Shown in pieces: positions 26,024 through 35,537 of a stretch of 64,000 nucleotides of DNA. Position 1 is the first letter of the stretch. Every line of letters begins with the position of its first letter. Origin of the DNA: Vibrio penaeicida (GTDB lineage: Bacteria > Pseudomonadota > Gammaproteobacteria > Enterobacterales > Vibrionaceae). The notes beneath the pieces are model-generated. The model was not told where the DNA came from. It ran no database searches and saw only the letters and a program-made list of their open reading frames with translations. The translations under genes and the position numbers were made by a program. The stretch lies in NCBI RefSeq assembly GCF_019977755.1, contig NZ_AP025146.1, forward strand, positions 124,001 to 188,000, in the 5' to 3' direction.

Positions 26024-27014
26024 GATTATCTCCTTCTGAGATGACTAGGCTGTTCCTTAAAGCCTGCATCGTGCTTGAAAACATTTGGTAGCAATTAGCC
26101 CCAGACTCCAATAGGCATTCAAAGTCCACAAGATGAACTTCTTCGTCAGGTAAATCTTCAATGATTCGCAACGTCTGACGCCAAATACTTTCGCCATGCT
26201 CGGGTTCATGTAGTGCCACTTGAGAAACGGTAAAAATTCGACTTATTGCAAATGGGTCAGCTGAAAAAAACTTTTGTCTGGCTAGAGAAGAGAAGTCATT
26301 GCTGAACGGAACTCGTAAGCACTCTTCCTCAGATTGCTGTACTTGATACCATTGATCTACTATCAGCTTTCGATTGAGCTGAGAATGACGGCCTATGTCC
26401 ATGGAATTGACTTCAAGGCTCGCTTTAACTATCAGCCCAAGCAATGCACCATAAGAGTCTGACAACAAAGACATCGATGTATTACGCTCATAGTTTCGAT
26501 TTAAGGCAAACAAACCAAGCTCAAAGATGTCCATCCATAAAAGTGAGCTGCTTGATACGTAGTTAGGTTTCCTGCTAGAGAAGATGGATTGAAAACTAGG
26601 GCTGATAATGTTGATAGGTTTGATGTTCAACTTCTTATCAAACTCTGTCCCAACTCCAAGCCGCTTTTTTAAATCCAACATGGTGCCTGTAAGATACTTA
26701 TCGGGGATAAGATCAAGGTTATTGGGCTGACCGCGCAGGTCGATTTCTTCATGAATTTTATGAAATTGGTTTTGAACTATACGGTTTACTGGCCTTGTGC
26801 TTCCGTTCGCTCTTACGATGTTATGGTGATAGGCACGAGGTTCAATCATGGCCAACTCATCAAACCAAATCGAAGCTTCTTTTAAATGACTATTCATGAA
26901 CAGGTATTCGATTCCGTTCCTAGTGTCATTCGCGGCACCGCGGTCGGCTTCAACTTCGAGTCGAATGCATTGGTCCCAGTGACCTCCTAAGTAGCTCATC
27001 TTATTTAGAGACAT
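26010..27014 (-). CDS. Hypothetical 334-aa protein
   Basis: Soluble protein starting MSLNKMSYLGGHWDQCIRL. The ATG at 27014 has GGAGG close upstream and overlaps the preceding lipoprotein stop by 14 bases; the frame extends to 27143 without a ribosome site. It overlaps the next gene by 14 bases, so the three genes are translationally coupled. No recognisable domain; proximity to transfer genes suggests a conjugation accessory. Confidence 0.6.
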   Translation of the reverse strand: MSLNKMSYLGGHWDQCIRLEVEADRGAANDTRNGIEYLFMNSHLKEASIWFDELAMIEPRAYHHNIVRANGSTRPVNRIVQNQFHKIHEEIDLRGQPNNLDLIPDKYLTGTMLDLKKRLGVGTEFDKKLNIKPINIISPSFQSIFSSRKPNYVSSSSLLWMDIFELGLFALNRNYERNTSMSLLSDSYGALLGLIVKASLEVNSMDIGRHSQLNRKLIVDQWYQVQQSEEECLRVPFSNDFSSLARQKFFSADPFAISRIFTVSQVALHEPEHGESIWRQTLRIIEDLPDEEVHLVDFECLLESGANCYQMFSSTMQALRNSLVISEGDNHGQI

Positions 27015-28236
27015 ACGCGCCTCCAAATTTATCGTCTTCAATGACTCGATCAAACCTATCAACCAATGAAGACTTGGATAATTTAATCGTTTGGAACTTA
27101 CCAAGCTTTCCAAGTGGCTTAAAGGTGATGGTGTTAAACACATCCGAATCTAGTTGAAATTGGTCATCTTTAACCAGACCTACTGAAACATCATCAACAA
27201 AGATCTCGACACTATCGAACCAAGGCCAACTTATCCATTGCACTGTTAGCTTGTCCTTGTTGAACACTGGCTGCTGAACACGAAAGGCTTGCGTATCAAC
27301 GAAAACAAGGTCATTTGAACCGCGGAAAAACTGGTCAATGAGCTTTCGTCGCTTTTCCGAAGTCAAAAAATAGTTATGCCAATTATCAACCCACATTTTA
27401 CCTGACGTACTCAGAATGAAGCCTAACTTCTCCATTTCTGGGTAGTAATATCGAATCTGGTTTTCTAAAAATCGAATATCAAGGTAATGATTCTCTGAGA
27501 CATAAGTCATCATTGACTTAGCCACACCCGCAGTTTTTGAAATCTGAGATCGTTCACGCTCTTCAAAAGGGATATTCATTGGCATTTCGATCATGGTGGT
27601 CTGGAAAACAGAAAGCACCATGGCAAACATATCGAGCGTAATTCTTTGCTCGATGCCGTTGAGTCGTTTCCACTGATTTATCGTGCTAGGAGCTAGCAGG
27701 TCGCTGAACTCTTCCACAGCGTTATTATGGGCGAGTAGGGCAACCGAAGTAGTGCTTTCGTTACAGACAACAGACTTAGAGAAAAATGGTCTTGGGATAT
27801 CGAGGTAGCAAATGAACTCGCCTGGCTGCCCAATAAGAAATTGAAGGCCACCTTTACTTAAACGAAACACTAAAGTTAGGTTCGGTTGATCAAATTGCTC
27901 TTCAAAAGTGAAGTCTATCTTCTTGTTTTTCTGGAGGGCTCCTCTATCAATACGCTTTACTTCATTGGTGTGGTTATTAAGAAGATACACTTCATACTCT
28001 TGAGTTTCATAGTTGGTATCAAACGTCACAGAGGCGTTGTAGATAATGTTAGCAGGCTGCGCCGCATCCATAACACCAACAAGGTTGAAGACATCATTAA
28101 CACCTTCTTTTACCGCTCTCTCAGTTGGTACTTCTTGGTTCAACTCTCCCTCAGTCACCGCTGATTTATCAACATCAGAAAAACAACCACTCAATGCCAG
28201 GCTGACAAACAAAGCGTAGGTCAATTTTTTAATCAT
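27001..28236 (-). CDS. Predicted lipoprotein, 411 aa
   Basis: Signal peptide with lipobox LSGC (Cys18). The body is a mixed alpha/beta periplasmic domain (about 60-330) followed by a beta-rich C-terminus containing VEIFVDDVSVGLVKDDQFQLD, which looks Ig-like. It heads a coupled operon with the 334-aa and MobH-like proteins and is driven by a CTTTTCGCCTATA motif. Large lipoproteins near conjugation genes may belong to the mating apparatus, but the family is not recognised. Confidence 0.65.
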   Translation of the reverse strand: MIKKLTYALFVSLALSGCFSDVDKSAVTEGELNQEVPTERAVKEGVNDVFNLVGVMDAAQPANIIYNASVTFDTNYETQEYEVYLLNNHTNEVKRIDRGALQKNKKIDFTFEEQFDQPNLTLVFRLSKGGLQFLIGQPGEFICYLDIPRPFFSKSVVCNESTTSVALLAHNNAVEEFSDLLAPSTINQWKRLNGIEQRITLDMFAMVLSVFQTTMIEMPMNIPFEERERSQISKTAGVAKSMMTYVSENHYLDIRFLENQIRYYYPEMEKLGFILSTSGKMWVDNWHNYFLTSEKRRKLIDQFFRGSNDLVFVDTQAFRVQQPVFNKDKLTVQWISWPWFDSVEIFVDDVSVGLVKDDQFQLDSDVFNTITFKPLGKLGKFQTIKLSKSSLVDRFDRVIEDDKFGGAYVSK

Positions 28237-28263
28237 GCTTATCGCTCCTTTAATAGATACCTA

Positions 28264-28276
28264 TATAGGCGAAAAG
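28264..28276 (-). promoter_or_regulatory. Element-wide motif, minus strand (CTTTTCGCCTATA)
   Basis: Minus-strand CTTTTCGCCTATA, 28 bases upstream of the 411-aa lipoprotein start. C replaces T after CGC, as also in the copy at 58554. Confidence 0.6.
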
Positions 28277-28295
28277 CATTTTTGAATTGAACGTT

Positions 28296-28760
28296 TCAGA
28301 TCTCTTGAATGTAAAGTCTGCCCTCAGCTACAACTAAGTCGTATTCTTGGTTGGATTTGGGGGTAAAGAGAGGACGATCTGGCAAGTCATATACAAAGCC
28401 CTTGTCAGTGAAAGGGTTGTAGGTTAAACGATCATGAGTTTTCAGAACTCGTTTGAACTCGGTATCGGACAAACTGACGCTAAGTAAATCCCCCTTTGCG
28501 AAACAATGAACATTTCTAACACCTGAGCGGGTGACACGCTCACGTCCGGGATGGCTGATTTTGACTGGGTCAAAACTCCGTAGGCGTACTTTGTCAGCAT
28601 AGCCAAGAACCAAGCCTTTACAGTTGCTGCTGTTCGACTTGATGCTAATCCTTGCATTGTTAAGGTTTCGGTAAACAAGGACGCTGTCACCCAAGATGAT
28701 TCGACGTCCTTTAATACCTTCGATTGAGTCTGGTCGCACATGACCACTAAACATATCCAT
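28296..28760 (-). CDS. Hypothetical 154-aa protein
   Basis: Basic, beta-rich protein beginning MDMFSGHVRPDS. The ATG at 28760 has GAGGTG before it; a GTG two codons earlier is less likely. The short-strand pattern suggests a small beta-barrel, but no family is recognised. It sits between two element operons on the same strand. Confidence 0.55.
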   Translation of the reverse strand: MDMFSGHVRPDSIEGIKGRRIILGDSVLVYRNLNNARISIKSNSSNCKGLVLGYADKVRLRSFDPVKISHPGRERVTRSGVRNVHCFAKGDLLSVSLSDTEFKRVLKTHDRLTYNPFTDKGFVYDLPDRPLFTPKSNQEYDLVVAEGRLYIQEI

Positions 28761-28820
28761 AATCACCTCTATATACTCGTTATATAGCTAGATGATTAAC
28801 GGATAAGTGCAGCTGACAAG

Positions 28821-29315
28821 TTATTGAGTAACTAACATAGAATGAATGTCATTTGACGTATTAATTTGAATGCTAGAAGAAATCAAACGATTTTCGACAC
28901 CAACATTATTAGTCGGAGCAAGAGTGTCGAAACCATCAAAAAACATCGGTAAGTCATCAAGCCACTGCTGATACTCTGTCGGCTCAAATTGAACGAGGTA
29001 TGCTTTAAGTTCGTGAGAGTCCGACCAGTAAAACTCGATCTGACGTATGCCTGCATAAGCAAGAGTGCTGACACCAGTGTTGGTAGCATAGCTTACGTTA
29101 CTAACAAGTTGACTTAGCGGTTCCGCAGTCAGCGATCGCTTACTCTTAAATGAAGTAACTTCTAGGTCGAGTTCCTTTTTCGTCATGCCGATATAAATGC
29201 CATACCACTTATACTGAGTCTCATGGGTTTTAAAGATGTCACTGTTTCTTGGGTTCGCGTTAGCAGACGCCCCAATAACCAACGCCATGACACAACCTAG
29301 AATTACTCTGATCAC
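28821..29315 (-). CDS. Exported hypothetical protein, 164 aa
   Basis: Cleavable signal peptide (MIRVILGCVMALVIGASANA) followed by a small periplasmic domain with YGIYIGMTKKELDLEV, a pattern seen in small exported proteins that may be structurally related to its partner. Its start overlaps the stop of the upstream gene by four bases (ATGA), so they are co-translated. Confidence 0.6.
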   Translation of the reverse strand: MIRVILGCVMALVIGASANANPRNSDIFKTHETQYKWYGIYIGMTKKELDLEVTSFKSKRSLTAEPLSQLVSNVSYATNTGVSTLAYAGIRQIEFYWSDSHELKAYLVQFEPTEYQQWLDDLPMFFDGFDTLAPTNNVGVENRLISSSIQINTSNDIHSMLVTQ

Positions 29316-29932
29316 TGAAATACCTCATTAACCATTTCCCGCTTTTCAAAAATCTCGGCGGATTTTTTTAATTCTTGCTGATATCTGAATTCATTTTCAG
29401 CCTCAGCAGTAATCGGTAAGTTCAATTTCATCTGATATATGTGATCCCTAGAGATACCCATTGGAATTGAATGAAATCTACGGGTCATCAATTCGTCATA
29501 TTTACCAGTAGAGGTTAGATAGGGATTGAATACCTCAAGAAACGTGGCCTTGTTCTTAATAAGAAACCTAACTTCTCCAATTCTTCCTGGGTATTTTTGT
29601 GATTCCTTACAGATCATATCGTAAAGGCCAACTTCTTTATAAGCTGAGTGAAAATGTCTAAAAGACCGTACATTTGTAGAAGCCCCAGCACTGCCGGTTT
29701 CATCAGAGTCCAAAGAATCATTGATATTAGGGAATTTAGCCTTTAAATCGGATATTGGCATGCCCGGGTAAACGCCAAGCAAGCGTCCCTGCATTAATAC
29801 TTCCAGTTGTTCAGCTGTCATTTCATTGTTGTAAGGATTGCTTAGCTTTAGGTCTTCAACAGAACTAATGTACTTTTCTGCAGATACAGTTGTCGACAGC
29901 ACTAACAAACCAAGTGTCATTAATCCCTTCAT
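29312..29932 (-). CDS. Exported hypothetical protein, 206 aa
   Basis: Signal peptide (about 1-18, cleavage near VSAE) and a periplasmic domain with LLGVYPGMPISDLKAKFPN, which parallels GIYIGMTKKELDLEV in the downstream partner. The two may be distant duplicates. The ATG at 29932 has GAGGCAA upstream. Driven by an unusual GGGACA-type promoter. Confidence 0.6.
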   Translation of the reverse strand: MKGLMTLGLLVLSTTVSAEKYISSVEDLKLSNPYNNEMTAEQLEVLMQGRLLGVYPGMPISDLKAKFPNINDSLDSDETGSAGASTNVRSFRHFHSAYKEVGLYDMICKESQKYPGRIGEVRFLIKNKATFLEVFNPYLTSTGKYDELMTRRFHSIPMGISRDHIYQMKLNLPITAEAENEFRYQQELKKSAEIFEKREMVNEVFQ

Positions 29933-29970
29933 CACTTGCCTCTACTCTCACTGGATATTTACCTGATATG

Positions 29971-30003
29971 TAGTTATTCAGCGGAAATTTGAATTTTGTC
30001 CCA
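29971..30003 (-). promoter_or_regulatory. Variant promoter with GGGACAAAAT box
   Basis: Minus strand: GGGACAAAATTC, then TTTCCGCTGAATAA. The same TTGGGACAAAAT box with similar spacing is found at 40411-40446. It looks like a degenerate form of the CCGACA box plus TTTCGCTTATA arrangement. Confidence 0.35.
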
Positions 30004-30038
30004 AGTATTTTAGAGTAGCTTAAAAATCAAACACATAC

Positions 30039-30088
30039 AAAAACACCATTCCAACAGAAATTCATATTTCTATCGAAATGGTGTTTTT
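30039..30088. terminator. Long hairpin terminator after traG
   Basis: AAAAACACCATT (30039-30050) pairs exactly with AATGGTGTTTTT (30077-30088), with an inner AGAAAT/ATTTCT stem. It ends just beyond the traG stop and has A/T runs on both sides. Confidence 0.75.
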
Positions 30089-30095
30089 CAGCCAA

Positions 30096-33000
30096 TTATT
30101 TAGATTCTAAGTGATTCAAGAAACGGACGTGTTGGCCGTACAACTGATCGCCAGAGTCCTTGTACAATTGAGAAAGCTGGTTTTTATCAACTATAAAGTT
30201 ACCAGATTTGTCCTGGCTTACTAGACTATTGTCTGGTTTGCCAAGGTAATCTCCTTCCCTATGAGAGAAATAACCAGTTTTATACTCACCGACTTTTTCC
30301 TCTCCAAGCATCGCCAATACTTGCTTAGTGTTACCGGCTTGCAACTGTTGGGTTAATTCATTAGCCATCATTTCAACAGCTAAATTCTCTCCACCATGTT
30401 TGCCACTAACATTAACCATGTTGCCGGCCATTGCAGTTACACCAGCAGCTGTACCTGCAGTTCTAGCAATGTCACCTGCTCCTTTCAGGTTTCGGCCACC
30501 GAAAGTATCAATTCCGGCCCCAACAACATTACCTGCTGCAGATGCGCCAATTGCAAAGTAGCCGGCACCACCACCAGCACCACCAACTTCATACATCGTT
30601 TGCATAAAGGCTTTTTCACCACCTACTTGAGCTTTTAACTCCTGATAACGTTCAAGCCCGCTATTCCTTTCATTAGCCCAATTCTCTTTTGATTGCCCTG
30701 CCGGACGTCGAAGTTCGTGTCCCTTATTAAGAGACTGAACAACTAATTGATCTGCAAGCTGCGGATTTGAGTCAAAAAGCTCATACACGCCACGGGCTTC
30801 ATTTGCGCTAGTAAAATCAAAACCGGTCTTACCCCAAATAGCATCCCAAGCTAAGCCTGAATGGTTGGTGTTGGCATCTACATGCTCTTGATGATCTCGA
30901 ACTGCACCTTGGGTATTGTAAGCTTCTCCAGCTACTTTGCTGCTGTCGGAAGCATTTTGACTAAACTTATCCATCATTTTCAATTTGTCTAATGCTTCCT
31001 GTGAGTTAGAAGCTGAAGGATCTATTGAGCCAAGACGCTGAGCCGTTTGATGAATGCCCATTAGTTCAGACTGTTTAAGCGCACGTTGCTGTTCAGACAT
31101 ATTGCCTGACTTTAGCTCTTCTATAATACCGGAGCCTCTACCTACTAAATTTTCCAGAAGGGCTGTGCGTGTTTGGTCAAGTAGCTGATTCACCCCTTTT
31201 CCATCAGTAGGTGTTGGAAGTGTCCTGCCGCTATCACCCGTAAATCGACTAATTAGGGCATTGGCATAGTCACCGACGTCAGAAATTTGTTGAGAATTAG
31301 ACCAAGGTTTTTTTAATTCTCGCTGAGTCGTAGCCGCACTGGAATCATTGGCAGGGGCTGTAAATGTTGTCATGCCGCTATTAACACCATCAATAACGTC
31401 CTTGCCACTCTTAAATTGTTGATTTCCGTTGCCATCAGTATATTTAAGTGGATTTGCACTGTCTTGAGGTGTCCCGTACACATCAGATACCATGTTGTTG
31501 TATGCGTTTCTCATCACTTCTTGAGCTACATTCGAATCCAACCCAGCGATAGGGTTGTTAACTAGGCTATTCATCGTTTCACCAATAGTTTTCATTGAAG
31601 CAATAAACTCACTGACACCGGTTGAGGTACCAATCGCCTGGTTGTTTGCTTGAGCATAAGACTTGGCGTTCTCAGAAGCTCGGTCAATTAACCCACTAAT
31701 TTGAGACGGGTTAACCCCAATTTCATTAGCAGCACTTTGTATCAGTTGGTTACGATAGGCCGCAAAGTCATGTGCACTGCCTGTGTGTTGCGGCATCGAT
31801 GCGACAAATTGCTGCCACATGTTTTCACCAGTACCTCCGCGGCTATATGCCAACGATTGGTTGTGTGCCTGTTGAGCACTTTCTGTTTTTTGGTACTGCT
31901 CGGCTTCTTTGTACGCCGTAGATGCCGAGTTAGCTTCAGACACAAGGGATTGTTCAGTTTCATCACTCATTTGACCGTTACTAATTAAATTAGAACTTTG
32001 AGTGGCGACTTGGTTAAGTACTGCAGAGTCAACCGAAGCGCTATCTGTAGTGTTTGCCCCATGTTGTTTTAAGAATGCATCCATTTCTGATTGAGTTTGA
32101 GCCATAGTTCCCGGCTTAGGGTCTAATTTAGCCCCGATTAACCTTGCAAAATCTGCAGTATCATTCTCAGAAAGATTCATACCTAAACTTGAAGCTACTT
32201 GAGAAGCGAACGACTTACTAATTGTACTGCCATCAGAAGACATAACACTTCTTAATCCATTGCTGTTCTCGCTGTAGGCATTTGACTGCATGTAATTTGA
32301 AAGTTTTTGTATTGCAGACCCAACTTCTTTACTTGCAGTCTGCATGCCGTTGTATTGTGAACTCACACCGTTCGCGCTACTGACCACGCCTTGAATGCCA
32401 AATCCTTGAAGCGCAGGTAGCGCCGAATTTGGTGTGCCATGAGCAATACCACCAACTGTTTGAGAAAGCTGACTCTTCATTTCAACGTTAGGAGCGTTTG
32501 AACCAATTTGTGGTACCTGGTTATCCACGCTTCTACCAACGTCACCTTTTGGTGTCGCTACAGAAGAAAGCTGCGTCATCGCAAACATTGAGCCTGTCAG
32601 TACCGCATAAGTGATTAGAGGTACGCTTGCCATAAGGTTAGAACCGACCGTTACTGCATCCTGAGCGGCAGCAACGTACAGTTCTACCTTGTCCAAGCTA
32701 AGTCCAGAGTAGTTCTGAATCAGATTCAAATAGTGAACGTAATTTGAAGTCGACCAATAGTTGATGATTATTGAGATTGTTTGCCACGAATAAATCCATA
32801 GCCCAAATAGTATGTAACTTCCCAAAAACTCAATGCCTTTGGCCCCTTTCGCAACCATGACGACACCGATTAGAGGAAACAGTGCGTAGAATACGAACAT
32901 TAAGCCCGTCATTGCAGAAAATGACCATTTAAGGAAGTTTTCGCCCTTGACTGCAGCTTCCATTCTCGCGGTTTCGATATTCTGGGACATCACCATGCTA

Positions 33001-34058
33001 TATGAGTTTAAGGTGGTGTCAGACAAAGAAGAGGCGTGCTCAAGCATAGACGCTCTTACTTTCAGCCAGTTCTGAATTTGAAGCTCCTGAGCGAAGCCCA
33101 ATGTTCCAACAACCTTGTCTAGTTCATCGTTAAATACGTTACCGACATTGCCAGAGTTAGTTACTGTTGAGCCATCCAATAGAGACTGGTTACTATTTTT
33201 AATTAAGCCTGCGAATTTAGCAGTGTTAAGCGCCGGTCCACTTTGCACATAATTACGAACAGAGCCTACTAAGGTCGAATCGCCATTAAGCTCATCGGCT
33301 AAATCATGGCAATTCATAATGGTGACATTGTCATTGTTGTCGACTCTTTTTGCGGCAAGGTTAGCGACCTTACTTGTGTCAAAGAGGTAGTCTAAAGGAT
33401 CTGTTGTGGTGTACATCTCACGCCAATTGATCCCCGGATAACCCGAAATTCCTCTTGATCGACCAATACAATACTTTGCATAAAAGTACATATTTGTATC
33501 GATTCGACGATCACGGACATACCCAATTTCTCGCAAAGAGAGGATGGCCAATAACGGACTTAGAAAACCCGTATTAGTTAGACCTGAGTGCCCCTTTAAT
33601 GCAACCGATGAAAATGCAACGCCTCCAACCGTTCCTGAAGAAAGATCATTTTGCAATGAAGCGTTAAGCGTTCGACTGATGTTTGACAGGGCATGACCTA
33701 TGGTTGCTACCCCCAAAGGCACATCATCAATGGCAACCCATGATGATGAGGGGGCGCTGGTGGCCAGATCAGCTACATACACAGTTTCGACCGTTGGAAT
33801 CCAAAGTACCAGATACACAGCTAGACCGTATGTGGCTTTATGAGGCTCAAATTTACCAACGGACATGTACGACACGACATTGGTCATCAAAGCAAAGATA
33901 GAAGCAAGCGCGACAGCGGTACCCACACCACGCTCAACACCAGATTCATCTATGAAGGCATTTGTCGTTCCAGAAATAGGATTGAAGAGTGCCGACAATG
34001 CCGCAAACATATCGGCAAAAATCTGCATGTCACCATAAATATAAATAATATAATCCAT
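30096..34058 (-). CDS. traG: TraG-like mating-pair stabilisation protein
   Basis: A 1320-residue inner-membrane conjugation protein of the F-type system. The N-terminal TraG_N domain carries several membrane segments (about 45-65, 80-95, 375-445 and 490-510). A very long Ser/Gln/Asn-rich C-terminal region (about 540-1320) would face the periplasm, with a Gly/Ala-rich patch near 1175-1240. In F, TraG acts in mating-pair stabilisation and entry exclusion. It follows traH by 12 bases on the same strand. The protein is longer than F TraG (about 938) and SXT TraG (about 1190), mostly in the C-terminal part. Confidence 0.82.
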   Translation of the reverse strand: MDYIIYIYGDMQIFADMFAALSALFNPISGTTNAFIDESGVERGVGTAVALASIFALMTNVVSYMSVGKFEPHKATYGLAVYLVLWIPTVETVYVADLATSAPSSSWVAIDDVPLGVATIGHALSNISRTLNASLQNDLSSGTVGGVAFSSVALKGHSGLTNTGFLSPLLAILSLREIGYVRDRRIDTNMYFYAKYCIGRSRGISGYPGINWREMYTTTDPLDYLFDTSKVANLAAKRVDNNDNVTIMNCHDLADELNGDSTLVGSVRNYVQSGPALNTAKFAGLIKNSNQSLLDGSTVTNSGNVGNVFNDELDKVVGTLGFAQELQIQNWLKVRASMLEHASSLSDTTLNSYSMVMSQNIETARMEAAVKGENFLKWSFSAMTGLMFVFYALFPLIGVVMVAKGAKGIEFLGSYILFGLWIYSWQTISIIINYWSTSNYVHYLNLIQNYSGLSLDKVELYVAAAQDAVTVGSNLMASVPLITYAVLTGSMFAMTQLSSVATPKGDVGRSVDNQVPQIGSNAPNVEMKSQLSQTVGGIAHGTPNSALPALQGFGIQGVVSSANGVSSQYNGMQTASKEVGSAIQKLSNYMQSNAYSENSNGLRSVMSSDGSTISKSFASQVASSLGMNLSENDTADFARLIGAKLDPKPGTMAQTQSEMDAFLKQHGANTTDSASVDSAVLNQVATQSSNLISNGQMSDETEQSLVSEANSASTAYKEAEQYQKTESAQQAHNQSLAYSRGGTGENMWQQFVASMPQHTGSAHDFAAYRNQLIQSAANEIGVNPSQISGLIDRASENAKSYAQANNQAIGTSTGVSEFIASMKTIGETMNSLVNNPIAGLDSNVAQEVMRNAYNNMVSDVYGTPQDSANPLKYTDGNGNQQFKSGKDVIDGVNSGMTTFTAPANDSSAATTQRELKKPWSNSQQISDVGDYANALISRFTGDSGRTLPTPTDGKGVNQLLDQTRTALLENLVGRGSGIIEELKSGNMSEQQRALKQSELMGIHQTAQRLGSIDPSASNSQEALDKLKMMDKFSQNASDSSKVAGEAYNTQGAVRDHQEHVDANTNHSGLAWDAIWGKTGFDFTSANEARGVYELFDSNPQLADQLVVQSLNKGHELRRPAGQSKENWANERNSGLERYQELKAQVGGEKAFMQTMYEVGGAGGGAGYFAIGASAAGNVVGAGIDTFGGRNLKGAGDIARTAGTAAGVTAMAGNMVNVSGKHGGENLAVEMMANELTQQLQAGNTKQVLAMLGEEKVGEYKTGYFSHREGDYLGKPDNSLVSQDKSGNFIVDKNQLSQLYKDSGDQLYGQHVRFLNHLESK

Positions 34059-34070
34059 AACCGTCGCCCC

Positions 34071-35537
34071 TTAGAAGTTCGCTTCACTAAGCTCACGGCT
34101 TGTGTTGTATTTTAAGAGAGTCTCTTTATAAATATCCGACTCCAAGAGCTTGGTCATGGCATCATCGCGGCGTTTAGCGCTATCTTTCGATAACTCGAGC
34201 AGTTTTACCATCGTGCTTTTTAAATCCATTTGAACGTCGGAGTCATCGAAGCTACGACTTAGTTCAACAGGAATTTCAGAAATACGGTTGTAAGTAGCTA
34301 GATAGAATTGGTGTCCCACATCGTAACGGACAACATCAGCGATATTTTTAAACATATGTTTGGTAGCCGTAGAATTAGGGTTTGGGGCGAACAGCATCGC
34401 GCTGGCAACGTTGACATCGATAAAATTCATCAACTTAACCTGAGCGTTGCTCATACCCGCGCTATTGTAGTTACCGGTAGTGTTCGCATCGATAAGTCGG
34501 TTGTAAATTGAATTAGTATCATCAAGCACTAGATCCTTAACGACCTTACCAAGAGGGGTTATCGAACCGGCATTGGTTATCTCAGTTGGGTTAATACAAT
34601 TAAACGTCGTGCCATCATCGGCTGTACGCGACCCCTGACAGGTCCATGCTTTGTTTGTAGAAGTATCGATAGGGTCAACACCGTAAACAAGTGAACTGAA
34701 CATTTCAGGTAACAAGATTGGACCAAGAAATTCAGTTTTCTCGGGCGTGATGATCTTAGTGCCGATCAGGTTCATTACAAACTCGCGGTCAGTCATGGTT
34801 GGAGCACCGAGCATGTCTTGAACAAAAGGAATCTTTCTTTCGTTGCCAAAAATCTCGAGCACTTCATACACTAAATTACCAATCATTGGCACGTTAGTAT
34901 GGTCATCGGCGTCCGCCGCATTGTTTAGCGCTTCCTGGCTGTCATTTTGCTCGTTGTACTCACACTCAGATATGTCTTCTGAGACGCCTAGATTACCCAG
35001 CACGTTACATCGGGCATCTTTGAACTGATCGGTTAGCTTGCCACCAAGGTCTTGCGCAATTGCACAGCTATTGGCGACTTTGGATGCCAATTCATCTATC
35101 TGATTTTTAACCTCTTGAATACCCGACCAGCAAGGTGGGCACAGAGCTCGAATCGACTGACCTAGTGCGTAAGTCAATGTTCCTGATGTGATGTTTCTCA
35201 ATACTTGAATTAAATCGTCTAGAGACATCATTGAAAAAGTACCGCCGATGATGTCTAACGATGAACAACTTGAATCAACGCTAGGAGGTGTAAAGCTAAT
35301 CGGCGTCAGCGTAAAGTGTGGAATTCTTACCCGCACTCGGCCGAGATCAGCGCCAGGCCTAAGGGGATCTAACAAAGAGTTAGGGGTAACTGAGGCAGGC
35401 GACGTAAAATGAACGCTACCTACGGCACTAAGAATGTTGTCTAAATCGTTAGCTACGGCTGCTTGAGCTGAATTTGTTTGGAGGCAAAAAGCCAATGCGC
35501 ATGAAAGCGCACCAAAGCGTATTGGTTTACTCTTCAT
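34071..35537 (-). CDS. traH: TraH-like conjugation protein
   Basis: A 488-residue periplasmic protein with a signal peptide ending near AQA. TraH hallmarks are visible: CSSLDIIGGTFSMMSLDDLIQ and VLRNITSGTLTYALGQSI in the first third, followed by a coiled region with SCAIAQDLGG and many cysteines. TraH acts with TraF, TraW and TraU in pilus assembly and pore function. Of two close ATGs, the one at 35537 has GAGGATGA at good spacing and overlaps the traF stop by 11 bases; the ATG at 35546 touches its ribosome site. Confidence 0.85.
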   Translation of the reverse strand: MKSKPIRFGALSCALAFCLQTNSAQAAVANDLDNILSAVGSVHFTSPASVTPNSLLDPLRPGADLGRVRVRIPHFTLTPISFTPPSVDSSCSSLDIIGGTFSMMSLDDLIQVLRNITSGTLTYALGQSIRALCPPCWSGIQEVKNQIDELASKVANSCAIAQDLGGKLTDQFKDARCNVLGNLGVSEDISECEYNEQNDSQEALNNAADADDHTNVPMIGNLVYEVLEIFGNERKIPFVQDMLGAPTMTDREFVMNLIGTKIITPEKTEFLGPILLPEMFSSLVYGVDPIDTSTNKAWTCQGSRTADDGTTFNCINPTEITNAGSITPLGKVVKDLVLDDTNSIYNRLIDANTTGNYNSAGMSNAQVKLMNFIDVNVASAMLFAPNPNSTATKHMFKNIADVVRYDVGHQFYLATYNRISEIPVELSRSFDDSDVQMDLKSTMVKLLELSKDSAKRRDDAMTKLLESDIYKETLLKYNTSRELSEANF

